DNA of 64,000 nt. Source: Flavobacterium sp. BFFFF1. GTDB lineage: Bacteria > Bacteroidota > Bacteroidia > Flavobacteriales > Flavobacteriaceae. Below are positions 1 through 8,783 of this stretch, piece by piece. Under the pieces are notes generated by a model. The model saw nothing but the letters and a program-made list of their open reading frames with translations, was not told the origin of the DNA and did not search any database. The position numbers and the translations under genes were made by a program. Where the stretch lies: NCBI RefSeq assembly GCF_002256285.1, contig NZ_NKJE01000013.1, positions 1-64,000 on the forward strand, written 5' to 3'. Each line of letters starts with the position of its first letter. Within the stretch, counting starts at the first letter, position 1.

Positions 1-200
1 ATTTAAACAGCTACGGTAAATCCTCCCGTCAGTTCGCGTGTCGTGGACCGTGCGCCAGCAAAGGGGCACGACGTATCGAGAACCCATGCTGCGCAGACAC
101 TTCCCGTTTTGCGCTTATTTAAACACCTACGGTAGATCCTCCCGTCAGTTCGAGTGTCGTGGACCGTGCGCCAGCAGAGGGGCACGACGTATCGAGAACC
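1..200. repeat. Direct repeat, two 84-bp copies 116 bp apart
   Basis: Positions 1-84 and 117-200 are nearly identical (a few substitutions), separated by 32 bp of unrelated sequence. Each copy starts ATTTAAACA, contains a CTACGGTA and CCTCCCGTCAGTTCG block, and ends ACGACGTATCGAGAACC. Inside each copy GTCGTG and CACGAC could form a short stem. The first copy begins exactly at the window edge, so more copies may lie upstream. Reading frames across the repeat simply follow it and look non-coding. Positions 201-313 show nothing further that I recognise. Confidence 0.8.
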
Positions 201-313
201 GCGTCACTCCACCCGGCGTTACATGGACTCCGAACAAAAGCAGCAGAACACCATTCACGCTAAAAAGGGCTGGTGCAAACATATGACCCGCAAAACAAGA
301 GAACTCCAGTCAC

Positions 314-1006
314 TTATCCGTGGATTTGAGAAAAGAAATGGGCCCGGTATGTTTCAGAAATAGGGATAATCTGGTTTGAGATCTTGATCCGGCTGCGTTC
401 AATCGCATCAATTTTACCGATCGCAACCATATACGACTTATGCACACGGCAGATCACGTTGGCCGGGATAAGCTGCTCAAACTCCGAAAAATTCTGAAGC
501 GTCATAATGCGCTTGTTCACCGTATGGATTCTCCGGTAATCCCGCATCCCTTCAATAAACAGGATCTCATCGAGATTGACTTTTTCCAATCGGTTTTCGG
601 TCTTTACGAAGATGCATTGCCGCGCCAATGCCTGTGAAGGTACCGCGCCGCTCTTGTCCTGGATCCGCGTTACGGCCTGTAAAAAGCGTTCAAACGAAAA
701 AGGTTTGAGCAAATAATCGGTAACATCAAGCTCATACCCTTTCAGCGCATATTCTGAGTAGGCCGTCGTAATAATGACCTGGCAATCTAAACGGGAGCTT
801 TCAAGCAGTTCAATACCCGAAAGCTCGTCCATGTTAATGTCTAAAAAAAGGATGTCCACCTTGTTCAACTTCAAAAAGGCAAGGCCTTCAAGGGCATTGT
901 CAAATGTCCCAAGCAAATTCAAAAAAGGTGTTTTCAAAACGAAACCTTTGGTCTTTTCCAAAGCCAAAGGTTCGTCTTCAATGATGATACAGGAATATTT
1001 AATCAT
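314..1006 (-). CDS. LytTR-family response regulator
   Basis: This 230-aa protein is a cytoplasmic two-component regulator of the LytR/AlgR class. The N-terminal receiver has the acidic pair in IIEDEP (residues 8-13) and the phosphoacceptor Asp56 in DILFLDINM. The conserved Thr/Ser and Lys regions follow (ITTAYSEYALKG, then YLLKPF). The C-terminal half (about 130-226) is a LytTR DNA-binding domain, with the typical LFIEGMRDYRRIHT and RVHKSYMV segments. It overlaps the upstream sensor kinase gene by 8 bp, so the two form one operon and a cognate pair. LytTR regulators of this family usually bind direct repeats; no target is evident here. Confidence 0.93.
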   Translation of the reverse strand: MIKYSCIIIEDEPLALEKTKGFVLKTPFLNLLGTFDNALEGLAFLKLNKVDILFLDINMDELSGIELLESSRLDCQVIITTAYSEYALKGYELDVTDYLLKPFSFERFLQAVTRIQDKSGAVPSQALARQCIFVKTENRLEKVNLDEILFIEGMRDYRRIHTVNKRIMTLQNFSEFEQLIPANVICRVHKSYMVAIGKIDAIERSRIKISNQIIPISETYRAHFFSQIHG

Positions 1007-2036
1007 GGGTCAAAGTTAATGTTACTTTGTAACATTGGTTTACGTTGGTGATCGATAAGTCGTGCTTTCCGGGATACAAAAGCGCAATCCTCTTTCTGAT
1101 CAGATCATTACCGATACCGTGATCCGCTATTTGAGACTTGTTGTTATCACTGTATTTATTCTGGCACTCAAAAACAATCTTTTTGTCTGTTACAGCCAAC
1201 GAAATGGTGATGGCATCTGCCGCTTTTTTGTTGCCCGTGTGTTTAAACGCATTTTCGATAAACGGAATCAAGACCATTGGCGAAATCATTTGATGGGCAA
1301 TGCTTCCGCTTAAGGTAAAGCGCACAAAATTGTCGTTCAAAGTCCTGGTCTTTTGCAAAGCAATGTACTTTTCTATGTATTCAATTTCCTTAGACAATGC
1401 AATCGCTTCCGTTTTGGTCTCAAAAAGCATAAACCGAAGAATTTCCGACAATTTGTTCAAGTACTCTGAGGCCACTTTGGGATCCCTGAGTATCAACGCA
1501 TCAATATTGTTAATCGTATTGAATAAAAAATGCGGGTCTAGTTGTGCTTTTACCAAAGCAAGCTCAATCTCGGTGTTTTTCTCAAGAAGCGCTTCCTTTA
1601 ATTTGATCTCATCATACCAGTTGATAAATCCTTTAAGAATGATGCCCATAATACCTGCGGCCAATCCAATAAGCGACATACAGGCAATTTCTGAAAGAAA
1701 AGACACTGAACCGTCTTTAAACATGACCCCTGAACCGAAAAACAAGCTCAATGACAATCCGCCAACCAGCGCAGCACCCACAGCATACAACACACCATAA
1801 ACCAATGAAAGTCCTGTTTTATTGGTTTGGATGTACTTAGGAAACAGTTGGCAATAACAAAGATAAAACGTGATAAAAGGAGGCAATACCGCAAATGAAA
1901 ATCCTACTTTGGCAAGGTACCCGGGACTGATACCAGAAGAAAACCCCATCGTTGCGGCGGCAAGGATAACAAATAATAAAAAAAAGTAGGCAACCCAGAA
2001 CCCTAAATGGATGACAAAAACGAACGACTTTTTCAT
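999..2036 (-). CDS. LytS/YehU-type sensor histidine kinase
   Basis: Membrane sensor kinase of the His_kinase (LytS/YehU) family, about 345 aa. Four hydrophobic segments occupy roughly the first 140 residues, followed by a short coiled coil (KEALLEKNTEIELALVKAQ). The phosphoacceptor box QLDPHFLFNTINN puts His at about residue 169. The ATPase part includes PMVLIPFIENAFKH and a GIGNDLIRKR glycine box. There is no separate extracellular sensor domain. A TTG nine bases upstream is also in frame, but ATG at 2036 followed by AAAAAG gives the normal MKKSF start. It runs into the LytTR regulator with an 8-bp overlap; the two presumably act as a phosphorelay pair with an unknown signal. Confidence 0.92.
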   Translation of the reverse strand: MKKSFVFVIHLGFWVAYFFLLFVILAAATMGFSSGISPGYLAKVGFSFAVLPPFITFYLCYCQLFPKYIQTNKTGLSLVYGVLYAVGAALVGGLSLSLFFGSGVMFKDGSVSFLSEIACMSLIGLAAGIMGIILKGFINWYDEIKLKEALLEKNTEIELALVKAQLDPHFLFNTINNIDALILRDPKVASEYLNKLSEILRFMLFETKTEAIALSKEIEYIEKYIALQKTRTLNDNFVRFTLSGSIAHQMISPMVLIPFIENAFKHTGNKKAADAITISLAVTDKKIVFECQNKYSDNNKSQIADHGIGNDLIRKRIALLYPGKHDLSITNVNQCYKVTLTLTHD

Positions 2037-2371
2037 AAGAAACAAATTTAATGATTAATAACTGAGGTAAAAGTCTGCGTTTGCTTTTGCGGCAGCAAAC
2101 CTAATATGCAAAATGGGTTATCTCATCTGCAAAAAGGTATTATTTGAAACAATAGCATCCCATCGATGGCTTTGTTGAGTCAAAACGGAATTGTACAGCT
2201 GCGGGTTTGAATTAATTGGATCTACCCGGCCACTGGGTATGTTTCCGGACGCCAGCACGTGCGGGGAAGGCAAAGATCGGGAGGGCAGTCAGAATAATCC
2301 AATGGGTATGATTCAGGAATAAATGCCAGGCACTCAGGAGCGCTCCAAATAGCCCGCAGTGTCAGGCAATC
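2037..2371. other. Intergenic region with a small hairpin
   Basis: No convincing gene is seen. Upstream of the kinase, GTTTGC (2079-2084) and GCAAAC (2095-2100) form a 6-bp stem with a 10-nt loop. On the minus strand a TAGGTTTG block (2096-2103) resembles the flavobacterial -7 element, but no good -33 partner is seen. The rest, 2110-2371, holds nothing I can support. Confidence 0.4.
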
Positions 2372-2647
2372 CTAGCTCCCAAAGCCTTCCTCGAGGTTGA
2401 TAAACCGCGTCGCCGCAGTCACTTCCAGCATGCAATAAGCCTCGAGCCGCACCACATCGATAATGTGGCTGTACCATTGCTGCCGTGTCCACCCTTTTAA
2501 GGCCGCAGGCGCATACAGGTAGCCACGTGCCGCGTCCCAATGCACTTCACTCGCGGTACGGTAGATGTGAGGAAAAGTTTGCTGTGCAGGCCGCACAAAG
2601 AGCCTGCCCATGTCGTCGATACCAATTTCTGCAATCGCATCTGTCAT
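2372..2647 (-). CDS. Small conserved hypothetical protein
   Basis: A 91-aa soluble protein starting MTDAIAEIGIDDMGRLFVRP and rich in aromatic residues (FPHIYRTASEVHWD, QQWYSHII). No signal peptide or membrane segment is visible. It resembles a family of small uncharacterised Bacteroidetes proteins of similar start and length, but I cannot name a domain or function. The reading frame is supported by a good promoter directly upstream (TTGG-N18-TATCTTTG on the minus strand at 2667-2696), leaving a leader of about 15-20 nt. It stands alone, with no operon partner. Confidence 0.7.
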   Translation of the reverse strand: MTDAIAEIGIDDMGRLFVRPAQQTFPHIYRTASEVHWDAARGYLYAPAALKGWTRQQWYSHIIDVVRLEAYCMLEVTAATRFINLEEGFGS

Positions 2648-2666
2648 ACGTTTCCGGATAAGGATG

Positions 2667-2696
2667 CAAAGATAACGCGTACCATACGAAAACCAA
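2667..2696 (-). promoter_or_regulatory. Bacteroidetes-type promoter of the 91-aa gene
   Basis: Read on the minus strand, TTGG (2696-2693) is followed after 18 nt by TATCTTTG (2674-2667), matching the TTG / TAnnTTTG promoter of Flavobacteriaceae. The start codon lies 19 nt downstream of the -7 box. Confidence 0.65.
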
Positions 2697-2900
2697 GCCC
2701 TGTCAAGCGTTTCCTGCTTCCAGAGTGGTGGACGAAGGCCGGGGAGCCAGTGTAATGGAGATCAGGGGTAGGGGAGTTGCGGGGGGAACAGTGGCATGCA
2801 GTCACTGAAACGGAGGTCATAGAAGACTCCAGCCACCTTTAACTAAATCATATAAACACTTAAATGGGAAGGCAAGCTTAGGGAAGCCCAGTATAGGCAG

Positions 2901-3536
2901 CTATCCCCCGACCATAGCCCTTGTAAGCTGTGGGCGTGCCTTGACGAACAAACGCGACATCTCAATCACGTTTTTGACGTTCGTTTTCTCAAAGATGCGT
3001 TTCTTGTAGGTACTCACCGTAGAAGCGGCAAGGTTTTTCTTTTGGGAGATCGTCGCAATGGTTTCACCGCGCACAAGCATCATCCCAATCTCAATCTCCC
3101 GATCTGACAATAACGTCCCAAGGCTTTTGAGCTTGCAGTTTTTATTGCGCCTGAAGCGTTTCCCGACCTTGCGGTAACGCAAATGGAACGTGAGTAACTT
3201 TAGGATTTCCTGAGGGGATTGGTTCTCCAGGATCATCTCGACCTCATGCGCCTTCAGGAAGGCAGCGGTCGCCGCATCTGGCTGGTGGTAAGCAAAAGCA
3301 AAAATCTTTATCGGCCTTGTACGGCCCGCAAGCTGTTGAATCAGTTCAAGCCGCGAATCATGCGCTCCCCTGATCTCAATGATGGCGATGTCAAAAGAAT
3401 CCCATACGGTACGATCAAGAGCCATCGATCTGTCTGCCGCTGTAATCTTGCTGGCCAATATGCCATCGTGGATGATGGAAGTGAATCCAGCCTTTATAAT
3501 TTCGTTTTCAACGTAAAGAACAATATTGATATTCAT
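2901..3536 (-). CDS. LuxR-type regulator with degenerate receiver
   Basis: This 211-aa protein has a receiver-like N-terminal domain (about 1-115) and a LuxR/NarL helix-turn-helix (about 140-200: LSDREIEIGMMLVRGETIA, then NLAASTVSTYKKRIFEKTNV). The receiver has lost key residues. The acidic pocket reads LYVENE rather than a double acidic motif, and the phosphorylation position in DIAIIEIRG is Glu54, not Asp. It may therefore act without phosphorylation or be locked in an active-like form. No kinase gene is adjacent. The start is ATG at 3536; the DUF4406 gene lies 63 bp upstream in the same direction and could be co-transcribed. Confidence 0.85.
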   Translation of the reverse strand: MNINIVLYVENEIIKAGFTSIIHDGILASKITAADRSMALDRTVWDSFDIAIIEIRGAHDSRLELIQQLAGRTRPIKIFAFAYHQPDAATAAFLKAHEVEMILENQSPQEILKLLTFHLRYRKVGKRFRRNKNCKLKSLGTLLSDREIEIGMMLVRGETIATISQKKNLAASTVSTYKKRIFEKTNVKNVIEMSRLFVKARPQLTRAMVGG

Positions 3537-3599
3537 AATGCTGTATGCTTAAAGTCAGGTATAACACAATAAATAGACAATCCCCGCGAAAGGCGTTGC

Positions 3600-3974
3600 C
3601 TATTTGCTTACACGTGTCTGCAGTCGGTATTTTTTAGTGATAATTGGTTCAGGAGCTTCTGCCGTTGCATCAAACATGCCATTGATCATCGTGAGTTTTA
3701 GGTCTAGGGCCCACTTTAATTCAATATTTTTCCGCCATTCAATCAACGATACACAGGGCATAATGTACACTGCGTCTGAAAACATTAAATCCTGGAGGTT
3801 CAGCTTTACAGCCTCGTCACGTTCCAGCGAGTCATTGGTTAAGCGGAGTATCGGATTGCAGATGATAAACCCGGATTTGGTCAATTGCTTTTGTGTCTTT
3901 CGGAATTTTGCCTCGCAAAAGGCATCGATAAAGGAAGGAACCTGTCCAATGAGATACAATTTCTTTTTTTTCAT
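3600..3974 (-). CDS. DUF4406-like protein (deoxyribosyltransferase fold)
   Basis: A 124-aa soluble protein starting MKKKKLYLIGQVPSF. The pattern is a beta strand with LYLIG, a helix, SGFIICNPI, RDEAVKLNLQDLMFSDAVYIMP, then EWRKNIELKWALDLKLTMI. This matches the DUF4406 family, distantly related to nucleoside 2-deoxyribosyltransferases. The usual 'cDaiymLpgwe.S.Ga..E...A..lg' pattern is recognisable, with Glu in the WRKNIELKWA helix. Family members often occur in phage and mobile regions; the substrate is unknown. Its upstream side abuts a paired inverted-repeat element (4003-4086). Confidence 0.7.
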   Translation of the reverse strand: MKKKKLYLIGQVPSFIDAFCEAKFRKTQKQLTKSGFIICNPILRLTNDSLERDEAVKLNLQDLMFSDAVYIMPCVSLIEWRKNIELKWALDLKLTMINGMFDATAEAPEPIITKKYRLQTRVSK

Positions 3975-4002
3975 GATTTTAATAATTAAAGATTATTAAA
4001 AA

Positions 4003-4086
4003 ATCAGGCAAACTGAACTAAGACCCCAAATCTATAAATCTGAAAACAACCTCTACAATTGTTAACCAAAAACTAGTTTGCCTGAT
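4003..4086. repeat. Paired inverted-repeat element, copy A
   Basis: ATCAGGCAAAC (4003-4013) and its exact reverse complement GTTTGCCTGAT (4076-4086) enclose 62 nt. The pairing extends by one more base (AAACT/AGTTT). The interior shares no sequence with the other two copies. See copies B and C, and the finding on this cluster. Confidence 0.85.
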
Positions 4087-4577
4087 TAGTATTCATTGCT
4101 ACAGGGAAGTACACACCTTTTTTCCGGTGTTAACCCAACACCAAAAAATATTCCAACCGAATGAGAAAAAACAATTGGGTACTACTGTTGTGAACTTAAA
4201 AAAAATAAAATGAATTACGAACGGAGTGGAACCTGTCAATTAAGGATTGTCCTTCACCTGTAATAGCAATACCCAAAAATATTCGTTTTAAACCGCATGA
4301 TATTGCTTATAAACAACAGTATGTGTCAGAATACGACATCAATTTGAAGTCTTCCATACAGTATCGAAAACATCCTCAAATGAGCGTACCACACATGGAA
4401 AAACAGCTGTAATCGGGAAAATAACCAAAACCTAAACACTTTTGCGAGCCTGCGCAATGCATACATCTTAGATTCACTGTTGTTTTGCACAATCAAAGTG
4501 GAAGTGTCCGGAGTTGCTGGAGCTGTAGGAAATGGGAACGCGGGTAACGTAATTCGCCCTAGGGGTTATAAATAAAA
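4087..4577. other. Gene-free stretch between two inverted-repeat elements
   Basis: About 490 bp with no credible reading frame on either strand and no recognised RNA gene. It lies exactly between element copies A and B. It is AT-rich with runs of A, such as 4198-4210. If the flanking elements are recombination sites, this would be a cassette-sized unit without an evident gene; otherwise it is plain intergenic DNA. Confidence 0.4.
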
Positions 4578-4659
4578 CCAGGCAAACACTTCAGTACTTA
4601 AAATTTACAATGTGGAATCATTGTGGCCAGATAATGGCCTTGAAGTTTGTTTGCCTGAT
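4578..4659. repeat. Paired inverted-repeat element, copy B
   Basis: CCAGGCAAAC (4578-4587) and GTTTGCCTGA (4649-4658) enclose 61 nt. The outer stem is CAGGCAAAC/GTTTGCCTG. Inside it, ACTTCA (4588-4593) pairs with TGAAGT after an asymmetric two-base bulge, giving an outer stem, a bulge and an inner stem. Confidence 0.82.
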
Positions 4660-4904
4660 TGGTTTTGATTGGTGCCCAGTTTGTTATTGTCCGCATCACT
4701 GTAAATACCCAAACATTTTTAACCCAATCAGGGAACAGTGCTGCAAAGAGACATTTGGCAAGGCAAATTCTAGAGCACCCGGAACCAGTCTTCCGCAAAA
4801 GGGGCACGCAATCAAATACCTTTCATCAAAACTGAAGTAAAAATAAAGGAATTAACACGCATTACGTGGCTTAAAAAAGATAACGTATGCTAAATACTTC
4901 GATT

Positions 4905-5339
4905 TTATTTGGTGTGGTGATCCAGCGTGCCCTTCGTCCAGAATTCATTGGCGGTATGCAGGCTTTTAATAACATGCTGGCAGACTTTTTTCGTCACATT
5001 AAAATCAAATAGGTGGGCTTTACGGTAACGGAAAAGGCTTCTTTCTGCGCCGTCAAGATATGGGTGTACAATAATCGGCTGCATGTTTTTAAAATCATGC
5101 GCGGTCAGTTTCGTAGGTTTGACATTGTATCCGGATGCGGTGGTTAGGCCATCGGGCGATGAATTAGCCAGGTCAATACTAAAACCGCTGTTTGTGGACG
5201 AGAAGTGAAAGCTGAGTAGGTTAATCCTGTTTGGCGTGATTCGCCTGAAGTGTGGAAATCGTCCGGTGAAATTCATTTCGTATAATACCGGGATAACATG
5301 AACTTTAAGTTCCTTAATCATTTTTTTTCGGTTCGCCAT
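4905..5339 (-). CDS. DUF4304-like protein
   Basis: A 144-aa soluble protein. The layout looks like DUF4304: an N-terminal helix (MIKELKVHVIPVLYEMNFTG), then FPHFRRITPNRINLLSFHFS with the aromatic 'in..sfq.s' strand, then a hydrophobic strand SGFSIDLANSS, and a C-terminal helix VCQHVIKSLHTANEFWT. DUF4304 proteins are uncharacterised and are found near toxins and in mobile regions. ATG at 5339 is used; Met7 (MIKEL) is an alternative. The gene lies between inverted-repeat elements B and C, as a cassette would. Assignment is by pattern only. Confidence 0.6.
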   Translation of the reverse strand: MANRKKMIKELKVHVIPVLYEMNFTGRFPHFRRITPNRINLLSFHFSSTNSGFSIDLANSSPDGLTTASGYNVKPTKLTAHDFKNMQPIIVHPYLDGAERSLFRYRKAHLFDFNVTKKVCQHVIKSLHTANEFWTKGTLDHHTK

Positions 5340-5408
5340 TTGTTGTCATTTGATACTACCTGAAGCCAGGGCTTTGTTGTATTGCATTCAATTTGTTCAG
5401 TAAAAAAA

Positions 5409-5493
5409 ATCAGGCAAACGTTATTAATTATCTAAAATCCATGAAAAAACCGCAACAGTACACAAGGTACAAGTCACAATAAGTTTGCCTGAT
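5409..5493. repeat. Paired inverted-repeat element, copy C
   Basis: ATCAGGCAAAC (5409-5419) and GTTTGCCTGAT (5483-5493) enclose 63 nt. An inner TTATT/AATAA stem follows after a single bulged G (5420), as in copy B. The interior is unlike copies A and B. Confidence 0.85.
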
Positions 5494-5670
5494 GGGGAAC
5501 TGCGTTTAGTTAGTTGGTTGATTATAATATCTGAACACGTTGTTAACATCAAAGCACGAAAATACGCCACATATCGGGCTTGATATGGCTTAAAAGCAAC
5601 AATAGGTGTTAGATATTGATATTATCTTTTGGTCTGCTTCGGAGCGTCCTTGAGGTTAAAGGGTAGGGGG

Positions 5671-8600
5671 CTACAGGATCGTGAAGTCATTTCGAATATC
5701 AATTTCGTCGAAAAGAATTACGTAATTCCGATGGTCAGCGTCTGGCATTCTCACCTCCGCCTTTAGTTGTTGTGCCAGCAGGCTTATCAATTCTAAACCG
5801 AAAGACTTACTTCGTCGTTTCTCGTTACGAAAGCCAATGCCGTTGTCGCCCATAATCAGCTCAAACCTGTCGGACGCGATGCGCTGCAGATGAATGGAAA
5901 TCACACCCTGTCGGTTGTTCGGAAACGCATGCTTCAGCGAATTGGTCATGAGCTCATTGATGATCAGGCCAAGCGGTATCGCTGTTGAAAGGTTCAGGAT
6001 CGTGTTTTGGGTCTGTATATCAATATGTATTCTTCCATCGTTATTTTCAAAGGTGTCGCTAATCGATTGGGCAAGGCCCTCCAGATATAACTGAAAATTA
6101 ATCTTATCGAGTGAGTCCTCGCTTTGATATAGGGTTCTATGGATTAAAGCCATAGTCGTAATTCTCGTTTCACTCTTTTGCAGAAACTCCTCAATGTCGA
6201 TGTAGTTTTTTCGCCTGGCCTGAATATTGAGCATGCTAATAATGAGTTGCAGGTTGTTTTTTACCCTGTGGTGCACCTCTTTCAGCAACACCTCTTTTTC
6301 CCGCAGCGACTGTGCCACGGTACTTCGCGAATGTTCCAGTTCGTAGACGGTTTCACGTAGTTCCGCTGTTTTTTCATTAATACGGGCCTTCAATTGTATT
6401 TCGTTTTTCCGGCGTAACATCGCGCCCACCTGATATGAAATATAGATAAATGACGCAAACAGCAGAAAGCTTAGCCCCCAGAACCAGAATGTTTCATAAA
6501 AACGGGCTTCAAAATCCAGCCTAAATGTCTGCGTGATGCCGGGATCATTGGAAAAGCTATGGGTGGAGATTCTCAATTGTAATGTATGCGCACCATTTCG
6601 GTAACGTGCCATCTGGAACGAGTTGCCCTTGATTTCCGTCCAATGATCTTGGTCCTCAAAGCGATAAGCAATGGTGAGGTTCTCCCGGTTATAGTAATAC
6701 CCATAGCTGAAATTGAAGGAGAGCACGTCAGCACTACTTGGGATTTGATATTTGTTGTTTTGCCGGATAATCGTGTCTGTGTTATTGACCACGAGATTGT
6801 TCAGCAGGATTTTTCCAATAAACCGATGCTGCCGGACATCGGTTGGCTTAAACCATACAAAGCCTTTCATTGACGTAAAACCCAATATGCCCGACTCAGT
6901 TTGTAGCGAAGGATGTGTACCGCCGCCATTAAACTCATTAGTCAGCAGCCCGTCTTCTTTTGAAAACTTGTAGCAAGCCAGCGGCAGCCGCCTCAGGATG
7001 TGAATAAGTGCCGACTTTTTTTCAGTTTTCAAAAGTCCGTAGTTGGTACTGATCCACAAGTTTCCTTCTGAATCTTCCTCAATCGCATGCACCGCATCCA
7101 TATCGATATTTTTGTCGGTCACTTTATACACTGTCCCATGATGCATTAAAAAAAGCCCATCGCCGTAGCACCCCACCCAGTACACCCCTTTGCCAACTGG
7201 TTTAATGTATCTTGCATTGACGTGCTCAAGTCCTTTGACAAGGGAAGTCGTCCCTTGTTCCGGTGAATGAAAGAACAACCCTTTTTCGGTGGGAATTAGC
7301 AATCCGTTGTCGACGGCATAAATGCCATTGATTAACCGTTCTGCCAGTTTGCTGTTTAATCCATTTGTTCTTTTAAATTGGCCATCTACAGATTGATAAA
7401 CCATATAAAGGTGGGTAATATACAAACGGTTTTTATAATAGGCATACCCCGAAAACCCGGAATAGATGGGTTGAATTAAGTCTGGATAGGTGAAGTCGTA
7501 GTCGTTTTTCCTGGTGTTGACGTTCCATAAATTATTTTTTGCATGGAAATACAATTTGTTCTTAACGGGAAGTAAAAACCTTGTGTTCCTGAAATCTGCC
7601 AGAAACTGGTCTGGTGTTGCCTTACGGGTTTCAGGATTGAAACTCCAGCCAGATGCACTGTACCATTTGTTTTTCGAAACCGCCGCGACCGCGTAACAAT
7701 AGTTGATGGACTTATTTAATTTGTTTTCATCAAACAGGACGGTATTAAAAAGGATGGGTTTGACAATCGCCATTCCCTCTGTCTTTGTGCCAATCAGGTA
7801 TATGCCCTCGTCCTCTAATTTAGTAATTGAGGTAATGTCGGCGGCGGGCGCCTTAAAAAGGAATTCTGTACGCAGGTGGTTGTTTTGGTATACAATTTGA
7901 TATATACCACCTTTGTATTTGAGGTAATAGCGGTCTTTTGAACCCAGAATTTCCAGGTCAGATAGGTTCGTCAATGAGCGGCGCAGGTACGACTGGATTT
8001 TCTCATCTACTGAAATCTTCTTGTTTATTATTTTACCTTCAGAAATGGGCGTAATTTTACCTTGATCTGCGACCAATATGTCTTCTCCAAACTGGAGCAG
8101 CACCATTCCTGAGGAACATTTTAAGTCAAAATTTCTGATTTCGCCATTTTTGTTGTAAGCAATGAGGTGATCATATTGCGGAAGGTAGAAGAAGTTTTGG
8201 GTAAGGGAGGCAGTCTGGAATGTGACAGAGGTATAATCGAGAATTTGTTTTTGAATGCGTTCAGCGCTGAACACTTTTTTCATTAATGAATCAGACTCCG
8301 TGAAACAGATTTCATTGGAGGTAAAAATAGCCTTTGCGAGTTTTTCAACAGTTACTTGTTCAATGACATTGTGATTAATCGCGTATAGTTTACATTCAGG
8401 ATTGGTTACAAAATAGATCTTGCCGGTATGCATGTCCTTACCCATCCTGATAATTCGTTGTTTGCTTAACGCAGGATATTTGGTATCCTTAACCTGGGTG
8501 AGATTTGCGCCATCGTAGCGGTATATTCCTAATTCTGTGCCAATCCATACAAATCCGTCGTCATCGGGGATACACGATCGGACAATCAATTGCTTTAGCC

Positions 8601-8703
8601 CGTTTTCAGAATTTACCCATTTGGTCGTATATTGATGTGCAGCAGGCTGAGCTATTCCTAACTGAACAGCGCAAATCAACAGTAAGGCGTAGAGACGTTT
8701 CAT
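5671..8703 (-). CDS. HisKA_2 sensor kinase with periplasmic propeller
   Basis: This 1010-aa inner-membrane kinase resembles the reg_prop/Y_Y_Y sensors of Bacteroidetes. A signal peptide (about 1-18, ending LGIAQP) is followed by a large beta-propeller-like region with repeats such as DDDGFVWIGTELGIYRYDG and EDSEGNLWISTNYGLLKTE. A Y_Y_Y-like domain comes next (about 650-725), then one membrane segment (WFWGLSFLLFASFIYISY, about 735-755) and a coiled coil. The kinase core is of the HisKA_2 type: EVHHRVKNNLQ with His811/812, N box INELMTNSLKHA near 915-926, and DNGIG at 953-957. No receiver domain is attached and no response regulator is adjacent. It lies downstream of two giant secreted proteins and may pair with the AraC-type regulator at their other end. 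Confidence 0.9.
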   Translation of the reverse strand: MKRLYALLLICAVQLGIAQPAAHQYTTKWVNSENGLKQLIVRSCIPDDDGFVWIGTELGIYRYDGANLTQVKDTKYPALSKQRIIRMGKDMHTGKIYFVTNPECKLYAINHNVIEQVTVEKLAKAIFTSNEICFTESDSLMKKVFSAERIQKQILDYTSVTFQTASLTQNFFYLPQYDHLIAYNKNGEIRNFDLKCSSGMVLLQFGEDILVADQGKITPISEGKIINKKISVDEKIQSYLRRSLTNLSDLEILGSKDRYYLKYKGGIYQIVYQNNHLRTEFLFKAPAADITSITKLEDEGIYLIGTKTEGMAIVKPILFNTVLFDENKLNKSINYCYAVAAVSKNKWYSASGWSFNPETRKATPDQFLADFRNTRFLLPVKNKLYFHAKNNLWNVNTRKNDYDFTYPDLIQPIYSGFSGYAYYKNRLYITHLYMVYQSVDGQFKRTNGLNSKLAERLINGIYAVDNGLLIPTEKGLFFHSPEQGTTSLVKGLEHVNARYIKPVGKGVYWVGCYGDGLFLMHHGTVYKVTDKNIDMDAVHAIEEDSEGNLWISTNYGLLKTEKKSALIHILRRLPLACYKFSKEDGLLTNEFNGGGTHPSLQTESGILGFTSMKGFVWFKPTDVRQHRFIGKILLNNLVVNNTDTIIRQNNKYQIPSSADVLSFNFSYGYYYNRENLTIAYRFEDQDHWTEIKGNSFQMARYRNGAHTLQLRISTHSFSNDPGITQTFRLDFEARFYETFWFWGLSFLLFASFIYISYQVGAMLRRKNEIQLKARINEKTAELRETVYELEHSRSTVAQSLREKEVLLKEVHHRVKNNLQLIISMLNIQARRKNYIDIEEFLQKSETRITTMALIHRTLYQSEDSLDKINFQLYLEGLAQSISDTFENNDGRIHIDIQTQNTILNLSTAIPLGLIINELMTNSLKHAFPNNRQGVISIHLQRIASDRFELIMGDNGIGFRNEKRRSKSFGLELISLLAQQLKAEVRMPDADHRNYVILFDEIDIRNDFTIL

Positions 8704-8783
8704 TTCTGTAGTTTGCCCTAAGGTAATAATTTTGTAAGACTATTACTGTTTTTGTTTGTCTTTTACCGCTTGTTGTATTTGCC

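Noticed and set aside
38..363. Short plus-strand frames over the left-edge repeat
   Set aside because: They merely repeat the same residues with the DNA repeat and overlap the LytTR gene end; no independent support.
4598..4840. Two overlapping short reading frames (69 and 76 aa) across element copy B
   Set aside because: Both run through the inverted repeat and show no protein-like composition.
4003..5493. Calling the paired repeats true integron attC sites
   Set aside because: The GTTRRRY core does not match and no integrase is seen; kept only as a hypothesis.
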